Positions 26,054-34,844 of a DNA stretch of 64,000 nt are shown here, in pieces. The translations under genes and the position numbers were made by a program. Below the pieces are notes generated by a model. The model was given only the letters and a program-made list of their open reading frames with translations. It did no database searches and was not told the DNA's origin. Positions within the stretch are counted from its first letter, which is position 1. Every line of letters begins with the position of its first letter. This stretch comes from Nitrospira defluvii. Lineage in GTDB: Bacteria; Nitrospirota; Nitrospiria; Nitrospirales; Nitrospiraceae. The DNA is taken from NCBI GenBank assembly GCA_000196815.1, contig FP929003.1, forward strand, positions 434,001-498,000, read 5' to 3'.

Positions 26054-27103
26054 CTACGGCGCGGGCGCCGCCGGCGCGTGACTCGTCAGAGGGATCGGGG
26101 TCCACTGTGCCCCGCCGTTGGTCGAGCGATACAATCCGCTGCCATTGGTTCCCAGATAGAGCAGTTGAGGATCGCTGGGGCTGAGGCTGATCGTCCGCAC
26201 ATTCATGGTCGTCAGTCCCTGGTTGTGTGCCTGCCAGGTTTTTCCGCCGTCGATGGTCTTGAGAATACCCTCCGGGCCACCGATGTAGACAATATCGGGA
26301 TTGGTCGGATGCAGAGCCATGGTGCTGATGAATTGATTGGCCAGGTTCTGGCCGATCTGTTCCCAGTAGTCGGCCCGGTTGGTGGATCGAAAAAGCCCCT
26401 TGGTGGTGGCGGCATAAACGATGTCGGAATTGCGCGGATCGACGGCCAGCATATTGACCCCGAGCGCCATGGCGGCGTTCAACACATCGTCGGGAATGAG
26501 TCCGTTGTTCTTCTTTTGCCAGGTCGTGCCGCCGTCTTCACTGCGATAGGTGCCGCCTGTCGTCCCGGCGTACAAGACGCGAGGGTGTTGATGATCCATG
26601 GTGATGCAGGTGACGATATGCACTTCTTTCATGCCCGCCATCCGCTCTTCCCATTCCCGCCCTCCGTTTTTGCTGACAAAGGCGCCGACCGTCGTGGCGA
26701 GGTAGATGAGCTCGGTATTGTCGGGATGGAAGATGATTTCGTTGACGAAGGACACATGCTCTTTGAGCCCGACATTGTGCGGGAGCCAATGCTGCCCGCC
26801 GTCCGGGCTTTTGTAGATGGCATCGCCCATTGTGCCCGCGTAGACTGTGGCCGGGAGCTTCGGGTCGATCGCCAGCGTCGTCACGCGGCGGGCCGTGAAG
26901 GCCTGAAACTGCTCCCAGGTTGCGCCACCGTCGCGGGTCTTGTGCACGGCTTCGTTCGTCGCGACATAGACAATGTTGGGGTTCGACGGATGGAGCGCGA
27001 TTGAGACCACCGCCGCTTCGCGTGACCCGCAGGCGAGGAGGAACAGGCCGACCAGAAAGACGGATGTCCGGAGCAGGGCGGCCATTCGAGTGCGTCGTGT
27101 CAT
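26054..27103 (-). CDS. Lipoprotein with seven Asp-box (BNR/YCF48-like) repeats
   Basis: 349 residues. A signal peptide ends in the lipobox LLAC, then seven blades follow, each closing with an Asp-box-like turn: TRDGGATW, SPDGGQHW, SKNGGREW, SEDGGTTW, STNRADYW, TIDGGKTW and STNGGAQW. Together they should form a seven-bladed beta-propeller outside the inner membrane. Such proteins include the photosystem II assembly factor Ycf48 and many assembly or binding proteins of unknown partner. The ATG at 27127 overlaps the candidate -10 box at 27118-27123, so the start at 27103 is preferred. Confidence 0.82.
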   Translation of the reverse strand: MTRRTRMAALLRTSVFLVGLFLLACGSREAAVVSIALHPSNPNIVYVATNEAVHKTRDGGATWEQFQAFTARRVTTLAIDPKLPATVYAGTMGDAIYKSPDGGQHWLPHNVGLKEHVSFVNEIIFHPDNTELIYLATTVGAFVSKNGGREWEERMAGMKEVHIVTCITMDHQHPRVLYAGTTGGTYRSEDGGTTWQKKNNGLIPDDVLNAAMALGVNMLAVDPRNSDIVYAATTKGLFRSTNRADYWEQIGQNLANQFISTMALHPTNPDIVYIGGPEGILKTIDGGKTWQAHNQGLTTMNVRTISLSPSDPQLLYLGTNGSGLYRSTNGGAQWTPIPLTSHAPAAPAP

Positions 27104-27117
27104 CACAATGGGCGCAG

Positions 27118-27146
27118 ACCTAACCATAGCGTGACGATTGAGTCAA
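27118..27146 (-). promoter_or_regulatory. Candidate promoter for the Asp-box propeller gene
   Basis: On the minus strand, TTGACT (27146-27141), a 17-base spacer and TTAGGT (27123-27118), 14 bases before the ATG at 27103. It overlaps the more upstream ATG at 27127, which argues against that start. Confidence 0.38.
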
Positions 27147-27167
27147 GGTGCGACATCAGGTGAGCGG

Positions 27168-28304
27168 TTACAGTCGTTGGGTGAAGCGCTCGGCGTATCC
27201 TGTCAATTCGACATAGCCGCGACCCGTGACGGCGGCGCCTCGGGCCTGTCCCGTGGCGGACACGGCTCCTTCCCAGTACGTCACGCGGGTGCTGCGTGCG
27301 GTATGCAGTTCCTGGTCGGCGAGCAGCGATCGCACATCCAGATTGATTCCCATGGAGGGCGCGGTGAGTCGCCACTGTTGCGGATACTTCGCCTTCGATC
27401 GCGGGCTTGTCCAATAGTCGAGCGGCTCAACGGTCAGGTCCCGGGCCGTGAGCGGCTGGGTTCGTCCATCCGCAAAAATCAGGGTGCCGCTGGAGACCGG
27501 GTCTGCCGATCCGTCGGCCCGCCGCAGGGAATACCACATCAGTTCGGTCGAGTCGCTCAGCTGCAGGCTGAACCAGTCCCATCCCACCACATCCCGCCCC
27601 AAGTCGGCTGAGCCGAATTCGTGATCCATCCAGCTGAGACCGGTGACGGAAAAGGTGTCCGCGCCGATTCGAATGGTCCCCTCGGTTGATAGGTGGGTGA
27701 ACGAATAATAGTGAGAGGCCTGCTCGGGCCGCGTGCCCTTGCGGCTGATGCCTTCCCGGCCGTGGAGCACGGGCGGCTTCCGCGGGGTGACCTGCAAATT
27801 GATTGCAAATGCATCGGTGGCGGCCTGGAGCCTCTGTCGGGACGACGCGGGATCATCCATGGCGGCTGACCAACGATCGAGCCAGACATGCAGCCGGTCC
27901 GTCTCCGAGCCGGCCTTGCCGAGACCTTCGCGACTGAGTTTATCGGCAAAAAGGAATCGATTGCCTTCAAGGTCGGTGAGGGCGAAGTGGGCCAGATAGA
28001 GTTGTTGAATCGACCACTGCGAGGGGTGAGTCCTGACTTGTTCCGGTGGAATGCCTCGTCTGAAAAAAGTGAGCTCAAATCCAAACTGTCGGCCTCCGGC
28101 GGCCGTGAGATGGCCGGTGTAATACCACCATTCGGTACGAAACCGTTCGTGGGCACCGTGGTCTTTGGGAAATGCATACCGGTAGCCGGGTTTGGCGGTG
28201 TCAAAGACAGGCGCCTGGTGGTCCGTTGCCACAGAGTGCAGGGTGCCGGTCAGAAGCACGACCATCACCGTCAGGGCGGCGAATGCAGAGTGGCGCCTTG
28301 TCAT
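27168..28304 (-). CDS. AttH/CrtC-like lipocalin-fold protein, exported
   Basis: 378 residues. The signal peptide is MTRRHSAFAALTVMVVLLTG. The mature protein carries the family blocks YRYAFPKDHGAHERFRTEWWYYTGHL, FGFELTFFRRGI and LSWMDHEFGSADLG with VGWDWFSLQL, which define the carotenoid 1,2-hydratase/AttH superfamily (two stacked lipocalin-like barrels). Hydratase activity is known for some members but most are uncharacterised, so the substrate, probably a hydrophobic molecule, is open. GGGAG lies about 10 bases before the ATG. A much longer frame begins at 28466, but its first 54 residues are not signal-like. Confidence 0.84.
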   Translation of the reverse strand: MTRRHSAFAALTVMVVLLTGTLHSVATDHQAPVFDTAKPGYRYAFPKDHGAHERFRTEWWYYTGHLTAAGGRQFGFELTFFRRGIPPEQVRTHPSQWSIQQLYLAHFALTDLEGNRFLFADKLSREGLGKAGSETDRLHVWLDRWSAAMDDPASSRQRLQAATDAFAINLQVTPRKPPVLHGREGISRKGTRPEQASHYYSFTHLSTEGTIRIGADTFSVTGLSWMDHEFGSADLGRDVVGWDWFSLQLSDSTELMWYSLRRADGSADPVSSGTLIFADGRTQPLTARDLTVEPLDYWTSPRSKAKYPQQWRLTAPSMGINLDVRSLLADQELHTARSTRVTYWEGAVSATGQARGAAVTGRGYVELTGYAERFTQRL

Positions 28305-28451
28305 CACGTTCGACTCCCTGGCGGTCGCCCGTGTCCGGTGAGGAGGCGCGTCCGATGATGCGCGGCCATACTGTGAGGCGAGATCGACGGAACGCCAGTA
28401 TTCATGAGGGTTTTGCGATGGTCGTTTCTGTAATCGCGTTGCCTGACAGCG

Positions 28452-28481
28452 TTGACAATTTTGCAAGGCATCAGCTATCGT
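28452..28481 (+). promoter_or_regulatory. Promoter immediately upstream of the Lon-domain gene
   Basis: TTGACA (28452-28457, consensus), an 18-base spacer and TATCGT (28476-28481). Only five bases separate the -10 from the ATG at 28487, and there is no ribosome site, so the transcript is predicted to start at or next to the start codon. Confidence 0.5.
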
Positions 28482-28486
28482 GAGCC

Positions 28487-29176
28487 ATGTTTCTTGAGCC
28501 TGAACGTGACCAGTCGAGCCGGGAGTTATCGGGAAAGGCGCAGCCGTTTCCGGTGCCGGAGCGTATTCCGTTGTTTCCCCTTCCCAACGTCGTCTTCTTT
28601 CCCAAAACCTATCTGCCGCTCCATGTGTTCGAACCGCGCTATCGTCAGATGGTAGCGGATGCGGCGGCGGGAGGGCAATGCATCGGGATGGCGTTGCTCA
28701 AGGAAGGATGGGAGGAACAGTACGACGGGAATCCTCCGATTTTTTCGATCGGATGCGTCGGACGGTTGGCCAGCGTACAGGCCTTGCCTGACGGCCGCTC
28801 GAACATCCTCCTGCAGGGCATTGAGCGGTACGAAATACATGAAGAGTTTTATGAGAAAAGTTATCGCGAAGCCCGGGTCTCGCTGAAGCCGCGGGATGGC
28901 GCCGGCTCCATGGAGCCGGCGCTGCGCCGCTATTTGACAGAGGTGCTCGGCGAATATCTCAAGGCCGATGAAGAAGCCTCGCCGCTGCACAGCTTGGTGC
29001 GGCCTGATGTGACGGACGAGGTGTTCGTGAATTCCCTTTCGACGTATCTCGACTGCACCCCGCTGGAGAAGCAGTTTTTGCTGGAAGCGGACCATGTGCC
29101 GCAGCAAGCCCGCCGCCTTAGCGACCTTATCCAGTTCAAGTTGGCGGAGCGGCGTGGTGCCGGAGGGTGGGGCTGA
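28487..29176 (+). CDS. Stand-alone Lon N-terminal (LON substrate-binding) domain protein
   Basis: 229 residues. From about residue 28, IPLFPLPNVVFFPKTYLPLHVFEPRYRQMV is the Lon-N motif, with GCVGRLASVQALPDGRSNILLQGIERY further on. No AAA+ or protease domain follows, so this is the free domain found in many bacteria as YbaN/PF02190 single-domain proteins; its role in substrate or partner recognition is not established. The start has no ribosome site and lies 5 bases after a TATCGT -10 box. The TGA stop overlaps the next ATG (TGATG), so it is translationally coupled to the ABC exporter genes. Confidence 0.88.
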   Translation: MFLEPERDQSSRELSGKAQPFPVPERIPLFPLPNVVFFPKTYLPLHVFEPRYRQMVADAAAGGQCIGMALLKEGWEEQYDGNPPIFSIGCVGRLASVQALPDGRSNILLQGIERYEIHEEFYEKSYREARVSLKPRDGAGSMEPALRRYLTEVLGEYLKADEEASPLHSLVRPDVTDEVFVNSLSTYLDCTPLEKQFLLEADHVPQQARRLSDLIQFKLAERRGAGGWG

Positions 29177-30147
29177 TGTCGCGGTCGGTCGCCATCGAGG
29201 TGTCGCATCTCGGGAAGACGTACGAGAAGGTACGAGCCGTCGATGATCTATCCTTTCAAGTCTATGCGGGAGAGATATTCGGTCTGCTCGGCCCGAACGG
29301 TGCCGGTAAGAGCACCACTCTCCGTATCCTGATCACGCTGCTCCATCCGACATCCGGGTCGGCGACGATTCTCGGCATGGATTCGGTGAAGGATGCCGAC
29401 CGTGTCAGGAAGACGATCGGGTACGTGCCTCAGGAGCGGGCCATCGATCGGTTCCTGACGGGGCGCGAACATCTCGAGCTGCTCGCCGATCTCTATCACC
29501 TGTCGCCTGAAGACGCGTCCACGCGTATCCCTCAGCTATTGAAGCTGGTGGAATTGGAGGAGCAGGCCGATCGTCCCGCCAAGACCTATTCCGGCGGTAT
29601 GAAACGAAAGTTGGATATTGCGTGCGGACTGTTGCCCGATCCAAAAATTCTCTTTTTGGACGAGCCGACGCTCGGGTTGGATGTGCAGAGTCGTCTCCGC
29701 ATCTGGGACCATGTCCGGGCCATGCGGGAGCGGGGGATTACCGTCGTCATGACCACAAACTATCTGGATGAGGCCGATCAGCTCTGTGACCGGATCGCCA
29801 TCATCGACGGCGGGCGGATCAAAGCCTTGGGCGTTCCCAACGAGTTGAAAGCCGGTTTGGGCGGAGATCTGGTGTCGCTGACGGTGCGGGAGCATGATCG
29901 TGTCGAGTTGCTTGCGGCGGCGGTGAAAAATCTGCCGGCCATTCGAGCCGTCACGACCACGCCGACCGGGCTGGATATTCGAGTCGATTCTCCCGAGAAG
30001 GCCTTGCCGGCCATTCTTGACGCGGCGAACCGCCTGACCTGTCAGCTGGAGTTCATCGACTATCACCGGCCACGATTGGATGATGTGTTTATCGCCCATA
30101 CGGGGCGGTCTATCAAGGACGACCAGCCGAAAGCAGAGGGGCAGTAA
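29176..30147 (+). CDS. ABC-2 type exporter ATPase (DrrA-like)
   Basis: 323 residues. Walker A GPNGAGKSTTLRILITLL, signature TYSGGMKRKLDIACGL, Walker B ILFLDEPTLGLDVQSR and the H-loop-like MTTNYLDEADQLCDRIAI. The C-terminal 80 residues form the DrrA-type tail. DrrA-like ATPases drive efflux of drugs or lipids with a partner permease, here encoded 29 bases downstream. The ATG overlaps the Lon-domain stop, and GGAGGGTGGGG precedes it. The substrate cannot be inferred. Confidence 0.92.
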   Translation: MSRSVAIEVSHLGKTYEKVRAVDDLSFQVYAGEIFGLLGPNGAGKSTTLRILITLLHPTSGSATILGMDSVKDADRVRKTIGYVPQERAIDRFLTGREHLELLADLYHLSPEDASTRIPQLLKLVELEEQADRPAKTYSGGMKRKLDIACGLLPDPKILFLDEPTLGLDVQSRLRIWDHVRAMRERGITVVMTTNYLDEADQLCDRIAIIDGGRIKALGVPNELKAGLGGDLVSLTVREHDRVELLAAAVKNLPAIRAVTTTPTGLDIRVDSPEKALPAILDAANRLTCQLEFIDYHRPRLDDVFIAHTGRSIKDDQPKAEGQ

Positions 30148-30176
30148 GGTCTGGTGAAGAACGCGGTGAAGGGGCT

Positions 30177-30956
30177 ATGAAAGAATATTGGCAGGAGATT
30201 CGGGCGTTGACGATGCGCTGGGTGCGGCGGCTGAGCCGGGAAAAGTTCAGCATGCTCTTTACCCTGGTCCAGCCGATGTTGTTCTGGTTGATCTTCTTCG
30301 GGAATCTGTTCCAGCGCGCCGCGGACATGCAGGTGACGCAGGCGTCGAGTTACATCAGCTTTCTGACCGCCGGTGTGGTTGTCATGACGGTGTTGAACAA
30401 CGGATTGGCCGGAGGCGTGGATCTGCTCTTCGATAAGGAGAACGGGTTTCTCGAACGGTTGATGTCCACACCGATTCACCGCACCTCGGTGATCCTGAGC
30501 CGGTTCATTTTCGTGACGACGATTACGTCGCTGCAAGTGCTGGTTATTCTCGGTGTGGCCTGGCTGTTCGGTGTGCAGCCGGTCACCGGGTTGTTAGGGG
30601 TAGCGACGATCTTGTTCATCGGCATGATGTTCGGTGTCGGGTTGACGGCGATTTCCATGGCCATGGCCTTTTCAGTGAAAAGCCACGGCGATTTTTTCTC
30701 GGTCCTCGGCTTTCTCTCCCTGCCCATGATTTTCCTGAGCTCGGCCCTGGTGCCGCTCGCGGCGATGCCGGGGTGGATGGGCTTTCTCGCGCAGTTTAAT
30801 CCCATGACCTGGGCTATTGATGCGGTGCGGCCGCTCATTTTGCACGGGTGGGCTGAAGCCCTGCCCCATGTCGGCATGGTCATCGGGGTGATGGTGCTGT
30901 TCGACGCGCTGTGCCTCTATGGCGGCGCGCGCGCCTTCCGGCGTGCGATCGGGTGA
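30177..30956 (+). CDS. ABC-2 type exporter permease (DrrB-like)
   Basis: 259 residues with about six membrane helices and the ABC-2 blocks YISFLTAGVVVMTVLNNGLAGGVDLLFDKENGFLERLM and LSLPMIFLSSALVPLAAMPGWMGFLAQFNPMTWAIDAVR. It pairs with the ATPase encoded upstream to form an efflux pump in the inner membrane. AAGGGG lies 4 bases before the start. The SirB1-like gene begins 26 bases after the stop. Confidence 0.92.
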   Translation: MKEYWQEIRALTMRWVRRLSREKFSMLFTLVQPMLFWLIFFGNLFQRAADMQVTQASSYISFLTAGVVVMTVLNNGLAGGVDLLFDKENGFLERLMSTPIHRTSVILSRFIFVTTITSLQVLVILGVAWLFGVQPVTGLLGVATILFIGMMFGVGLTAISMAMAFSVKSHGDFFSVLGFLSLPMIFLSSALVPLAAMPGWMGFLAQFNPMTWAIDAVRPLILHGWAEALPHVGMVIGVMVLFDALCLYGGARAFRRAIG

Positions 30957-30982
30957 ATGCGGTTGCGCAGCGGAGACCTTCC

Positions 30983-31843
30983 ATGTTCGTGAATGAAAGC
31001 CAAATCCGCGCTTTGATTCGACTCCTCGGCGATGAGGACGAACGGATCGTCAAGACGATCAGCGGCAAGCTCATCGATTTCGGCGATTCTGCCGTGCCGC
31101 TCCTGCAGGAGGCGGAGATCGAGCAGCCGGAGATGGCCGATCGCATCGTCACGGTGTTGGAAGAAATCCGCGGGAGCAGACTGGAGGAGGAACTCCGCGA
31201 TCTCATCGCCCTGCCGGAAGATCACATCGATCTTGAAACGGGGGCCTTCCTGCTGGCGCGGTATGCCTATCCGATGCTCGACGTCCAGAGCTATCAGCGA
31301 CAGTTGGATCGCATGGCCCAGGAGGTGCGGGAGCAGATCGGATCCCGGGTCTCGGGGGAGGAGACCGTCAAGGCGCTCAATCGGTACCTGTTTACCGAAG
31401 CAGGTTTTCGAGGAAACACCAAGAACTACTATGAGGTCGAGAACAGTTATCTCAACTGTGTGATGGACCGGCGAACGGGAATCCCGATCAGTCTGTCAAC
31501 CGTGTATCTGCTCATTGGAAAGCGGTTGCACCTGCCGGTGCAGGGGATCGGCATGCCGGGCCACTTCCTCGTCAAGTTCGACTCCGATCGGTATAAGATC
31601 TTTATCGATTGTTTCAATGGAGGCGCGCTGCTGACGGAAAAAAACTGCGCCCGTTTCCTGACGGAGGCCGGCTACGGCTTCGAAGACCGGTTTCTCCAGA
31701 AGAGTCCGACTCGGGCGATTCTCGCCCGCATGATCAAGAATCTCCTCGCCATCTACAACAAACTCGATGAGCCGTTGAAAAAGACCCGCTTGCCTCGCTT
31801 CATTGAAATACTGGGGTGTGAGCAACGGGAAGAAGGGCTGTAG
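30983..31843 (+). CDS. SirB1/transglutaminase-like family protein
   Basis: 286 residues. The core is FRGNTKNYYEVENSYLNCVMDRRTGIPISLSTVYLLIGKRL followed by GIGMPGHFLVKFDSDRYKIFIDCFNGG, the conserved blocks of the SirB1 (UPF0162) family, which has a transglutaminase-like fold. The C-terminal region is TPR-like (LARMIKNLLAIYNKLDEP). A longer frame starts at 30911 inside the permease gene; the ATG at 30983 has GGAGA upstream and starts the family. Function is unsettled. The repeat element of family 2 begins two bases after its stop. Confidence 0.87.
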   Translation: MFVNESQIRALIRLLGDEDERIVKTISGKLIDFGDSAVPLLQEAEIEQPEMADRIVTVLEEIRGSRLEEELRDLIALPEDHIDLETGAFLLARYAYPMLDVQSYQRQLDRMAQEVREQIGSRVSGEETVKALNRYLFTEAGFRGNTKNYYEVENSYLNCVMDRRTGIPISLSTVYLLIGKRLHLPVQGIGMPGHFLVKFDSDRYKIFIDCFNGGALLTEKNCARFLTEAGYGFEDRFLQKSPTRAILARMIKNLLAIYNKLDEPLKKTRLPRFIEILGCEQREEGL

Positions 31844-31844
31844 C

Positions 31845-31960
31845 GCAGAAGGCTGAAAAAGTCCGCCCGCTGCGTTCTCGTCTCGCCCAGCCCCTCAAAC
31901 GTACCACTAGGGTTCTTCACTCGCTGCGGTCTTGCTGGACGGGCTTTTTGAGCAACCTGC
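31845..31960. repeat. 116-bp inverted-repeat element, family 2, copy 1
   Basis: Begins GCAGAAGGCTGAAAAAGTCC and ends in the inverse GGACGGGCTTTTTGAGCAAC plus CTGC. Shares these termini and the internal TACCAC and CTCGCTGCGG segments with the copy at 49935-50059, which is 125 bases long. It starts two bases after the stop of the SirB1-like gene. Non-coding. Confidence 0.8.
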
Positions 31961-32025
31961 TCGTCTGCTCTCGCTAGCCGGCCTCTCTCTCTTGTGTTTT
32001 AAAACGAACCACCGACGGTCCCCAG

Positions 32026-32784
32026 CTAAGCTTTGAGCTTGAGCAGGTCGCGCGCCATCCGAATGCGCCCTGAGAAATGGTTACCCGCCTGTGCACACAC
32101 GTCATACCGTTCCGCAATCGGATAAAAATGAGACAGTACAAGTTGGTTGATGCCGGCTTCCTGCGCCACGCGGCCGCAGAGCCCGGCGTGGAGATGTCCT
32201 GCGCCCGGGCGATTTTCCGGAAAGGAACAGTCCAGGATGGCGAGATCCGCTTCGCGGCAGAGTCGGACCAGATTGTCGCAATAGAGGGAATCTCCCGAGT
32301 AGGTAACGACATGGTCCTGGTATTCGATCCGATAACCTACGCAATGCAGTCGGGGCGCATGGGTTACGGTCCCGGGTTTAATGCCGGTCTCGCCGAGGCG
32401 GAAGCTGCGATCGGAGACCTCTCGAATCGTGACGCGAAACGGTGCGCGGTTAAAACTCGGGAAGGTGGTCATCATCGCGCGCATCAACTTGGCGGTGCCA
32501 TGCGGACCGATCAGGGTTAACGGAGGTCTGGTGCCGCCCTGGTACTTGCAGAAGATGACGGCATCGAAGAAGAAGGGAATGAAGTCGGCGAAGTGGTCGG
32601 CGTGGAAATGAGAAAACAAAATATGTGTAATCCGGTGCCGATCGACACCGCTGGCGATCAAGTTGCTGAGCGTGCGCGGTCCGAAGTCGAGGAGAAACGT
32701 CTGGTCGGTCTGAACCAGGTACCCGGCCGCAGCGCGTGTGGGGTGAACGTTTGTCCCTGAGCCCAGCACCGTGACCCGGATCAT
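32026..32784 (-). CDS. Metallo-beta-lactamase fold hydrolase (RNase Z-like)
   Basis: 252 residues. MIRVTVLGSGTNVHPTRAAAGYLV opens the MBL fold. The metal motif is HILFSHFHADHFADF near residue 58, with further histidines in VTHAPRLHCVGY and LVLSHFY and the aspartate in VVTYSGDSLY. This pattern fits the RNase Z/arylsulfatase-like branch; whether the target is RNA or a small ester is open. Its ATG overlaps the stop of the MarR gene by four bases (32781-32784), so the two proteins are made together. Confidence 0.86.
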   Translation of the reverse strand: MIRVTVLGSGTNVHPTRAAAGYLVQTDQTFLLDFGPRTLSNLIASGVDRHRITHILFSHFHADHFADFIPFFFDAVIFCKYQGGTRPPLTLIGPHGTAKLMRAMMTTFPSFNRAPFRVTIREVSDRSFRLGETGIKPGTVTHAPRLHCVGYRIEYQDHVVTYSGDSLYCDNLVRLCREADLAILDCSFPENRPGAGHLHAGLCGRVAQEAGINQLVLSHFYPIAERYDVCAQAGNHFSGRIRMARDLLKLKA

Positions 32785-33239
32785 GCCGGCGGCTTCTCCT
32801 GAAAGCTCCGGTGGAGGCGGCGGAGGAGCGTGCGCAATTGCTCCGCCTCTGTGGCGGTGAGCGCTCGTTCGAAAAAGGGGCGTAAAAATGCGATGTGGGC
32901 CGCAAATGTTTTCTTGAACAGGCGGTCGCCTTTCTCGGTCAGGCAGATGCGCGTGCTGCGTCGGTCATCGGCGACCGGTGTGCGTCGAATCAGCCCCTTA
33001 TCCTCCAGACGGTCCAACACCCCGGTCAGGGTCCCCTTTGTGACGAGGGTGGCGGCAGACAGTTCGGCGCACGTCAGTCCCTTGGTATCGCCCAACGTGG
33101 CAATCACGTCGAATTGCGAGGGGGTCAGCTTCAACGAACGCACGTGCCGGCTATCCATGCGCCAAAAAGCAAGGTAGGTCTCGACCAAGGGGCGCAGGAC
33201 TTTGAGGTGTGGGTCGTCTTTGAGGTCGGGTAATTCCAT
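32781..33239 (-). CDS. MarR family transcriptional regulator
   Basis: 152 residues. The winged helix-turn-helix is visible as LTPSQFDVIATLGDTKGLTCAELSAATLVTKGTLTGVLDRLEDKGLI, and the wing as RTPVADDRRSTRICLTEKGDRLF. MarR proteins are dimeric repressors relieved by small phenolic or metal ligands. It probably controls its own operon, which includes the MBL hydrolase gene, and perhaps the divergent HEAT-protein gene 101 bases away. It has no ribosome site, but a consensus -35 and a -10 that ends 7 bases before the ATG. Confidence 0.92.
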   Translation of the reverse strand: MELPDLKDDPHLKVLRPLVETYLAFWRMDSRHVRSLKLTPSQFDVIATLGDTKGLTCAELSAATLVTKGTLTGVLDRLEDKGLIRRTPVADDRRSTRICLTEKGDRLFKKTFAAHIAFLRPFFERALTATEAEQLRTLLRRLHRSFQEKPPA

Positions 33240-33246
33240 TGCGCGC

Positions 33247-33276
33247 GCAGCCTAGTCATCCCCTCGGGTAGCTGTC
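33247..33276 (-). promoter_or_regulatory. Promoter for the marR-MBL operon, predicted leaderless
   Basis: Minus strand: TTGACA (33276-33271, full consensus), an 18-base spacer and TAGGCT (33252-33247), then seven bases to the ATG at 33239. No Shine-Dalgarno sequence is present. Confidence 0.52.
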
Positions 33277-33300
33277 AAGAGTCGGCCGCTCAAGGTTGCG

Positions 33301-33330
33301 TTGACGCCGCACAGACCGTCCCCCTATCAT
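33301..33330 (+). promoter_or_regulatory. Promoter for the HEAT-repeat gene, predicted leaderless
   Basis: TTGACG (33301-33306), an 18-base spacer and TATCAT (33325-33330). The -10 overlaps the ATG at 33329, so the next ATG at 33341, 10 bases downstream, is the likely start. Confidence 0.47.
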
Positions 33331-33340
33331 GTCGCCTGCC

Positions 33341-33973
33341 ATGCCTCGTCACGCGCAATCCGGTCAAGCCAATCTGACCACGATTCTCCTCCTGCTGGGT
33401 CTTGTTGTGTCCGGTGTCTGGGTGTGGAAGCGTGTGTCCCCGGACATGCAGGACCTCATCATCGACCAGGCGCTTCCCTTGGCGGCCCTCTCGCTTGCGG
33501 TGCTGGCGGCGGTGTGGATCCTCACAGGAAAGATCGTCAAACGCCGGCGACGGAACCAGCAGCGGGCTCGGCTGATTAAGCTGTTTGAGAGCCAGACCTC
33601 CTCCGAGAAACGACTCACGCTGGCATTTGCGGTGATCGAGGTGAACCAATATCGGCGAGTCGGGCTCGAGTCGATCGCGTCGCAGCTCCAGGAATTATTT
33701 GTGACGACCCTCAAGCGGGCGCTGGGGGACAAGCAGCATCAGGTACGGGGAATGGCGGCAAGCCACCTGGGAGTGATCGGCGACGACGCGGCGGTGGCCC
33801 ATCTCCTGGCGGCCTTGGAAGATGACCATGCCTATGTGCGCTCCAGTGCGGCATTGGGCCTCGGTCGCTTGCGAGCCACCGCGGCCAAGGACAAGCTGGC
33901 GTATGTCAGCAAGGAAGACTGGGATCAAACGGTGCGGAGTCGGGCCCGCGAGGCGTTGGAACGGATTCGATGA
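33341..33973 (+). CDS. Membrane protein with HEAT repeats
   Basis: 210 residues from 33341. Two membrane helices (about 13-30 and 45-63), then a basic stretch (KRRRRNQQRAR) and a cytoplasmic tail with HEAT-like helices: VRGMAASHLGVIGDDAAVAHLLAAL, DDHAYVRSSAALGLGRL and the closing VRSRAREALERIR. It is therefore probably a membrane-anchored scaffold. The ATG at 33329 lies inside the promoter -10 box, so I use 33341 (MPRHAQSGQ). It is divergent from marR. Confidence 0.75.
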   Translation: MPRHAQSGQANLTTILLLLGLVVSGVWVWKRVSPDMQDLIIDQALPLAALSLAVLAAVWILTGKIVKRRRRNQQRARLIKLFESQTSSEKRLTLAFAVIEVNQYRRVGLESIASQLQELFVTTLKRALGDKQHQVRGMAASHLGVIGDDAAVAHLLAALEDDHAYVRSSAALGLGRLRATAAKDKLAYVSKEDWDQTVRSRAREALERIR

Positions 33974-34010
33974 GAAGAGAAAGGAACGAGAGAGGTAGCG
34001 TGTCGAACGA

Positions 34011-34844
34011 TTACGCGGCCCATTCGAGCAGAACGATTTCAGGTGGACAATTCAACCGCATGGGGATGACCGACCAGCCGATTCCACGGTTTACATAGAG
34101 TCGATGGTTGTCTTTGGTATACGTGCCGTTCGTTCGTCCATGGCAACCAGGGGGGAGCCAGAACGTGGGAATGGAGGGAATACGCCACTGACCGGCGTGA
34201 CTATGACCGCAGAGCGTCAGGTCCACGCGATGGTCAGGGGTGAGCTGGTCCAGGATATTCGGCGCATGCGCCAGCACGAGGGTGAACCGTCCCGCCCGCG
34301 CTGAGGGAATGCAACGAAGATCCGCGCGGTGCAGCGACGGATCGTCAAGCCCGACGAGAGCCAATTCGCCTGTGTCCATCGGCAGGAACGTGACCTGATT
34401 GAGCAGGAGCGTGACCTTGCGCCGGTCGAATTGTTCGGCGAATTCGTCCACGCGTACCCCACTGTAGTGGTCGTGATTCCCGAGCGTGACGAAGACCGGT
34501 GCGAGGCGACGGAGTTCAGTCAGGAAGCGAAGCATATGCGGCAGACCGTCGCGGACGTTCAGGAGGTCGCCGGTGATGAAGATCCAATCCGGCCTGAGGT
34601 CGGCTACGGTGCGGACGAGTGCACGGTGTCGAGGGCGATAGCGGTCGAGATGCAGGTCGGTGAGATGCACGGCGCGCCGTCCCGCCAGCGGAGCATGGAC
34701 GAGGGGGAGGCGGGTGATAGCCGGTGCGGACAGCCCGATTTCGATTCCCGGCATTAAATTGAACAGATGATGAAAGGGGCGGCTGAGCCAGTGGCCAATC
34801 CAGACGCGCGTCAGCTCCTGCCACCGCATCAAGGTGGAGATCAT
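34011..34844 (-). CDS. Calcineurin-like metallophosphoesterase
   Basis: 277 residues. The metal-binding motifs are in order: VHLTDLHLDRYRPRHR, WIFITGDLLN, FVTLGNHDHYSG, and LTLCGHSHAGQWRIP. This is the YkuE/UDP-diacylglucosamine-like membrane-associated branch of the metallophosphoesterases: the N-terminus LTRVWIGHWLSRPFHHLFN is amphipathic rather than a signal peptide. The substrate may be a nucleotide or lipid phosphate, undetermined here. The ATG overlaps the stop of the upstream gene by four bases (34841-34844). Confidence 0.9.
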   Translation of the reverse strand: MISTLMRWQELTRVWIGHWLSRPFHHLFNLMPGIEIGLSAPAITRLPLVHAPLAGRRAVHLTDLHLDRYRPRHRALVRTVADLRPDWIFITGDLLNVRDGLPHMLRFLTELRRLAPVFVTLGNHDHYSGVRVDEFAEQFDRRKVTLLLNQVTFLPMDTGELALVGLDDPSLHRADLRCIPSARAGRFTLVLAHAPNILDQLTPDHRVDLTLCGHSHAGQWRIPSIPTFWLPPGCHGRTNGTYTKDNHRLYVNRGIGWSVIPMRLNCPPEIVLLEWAA

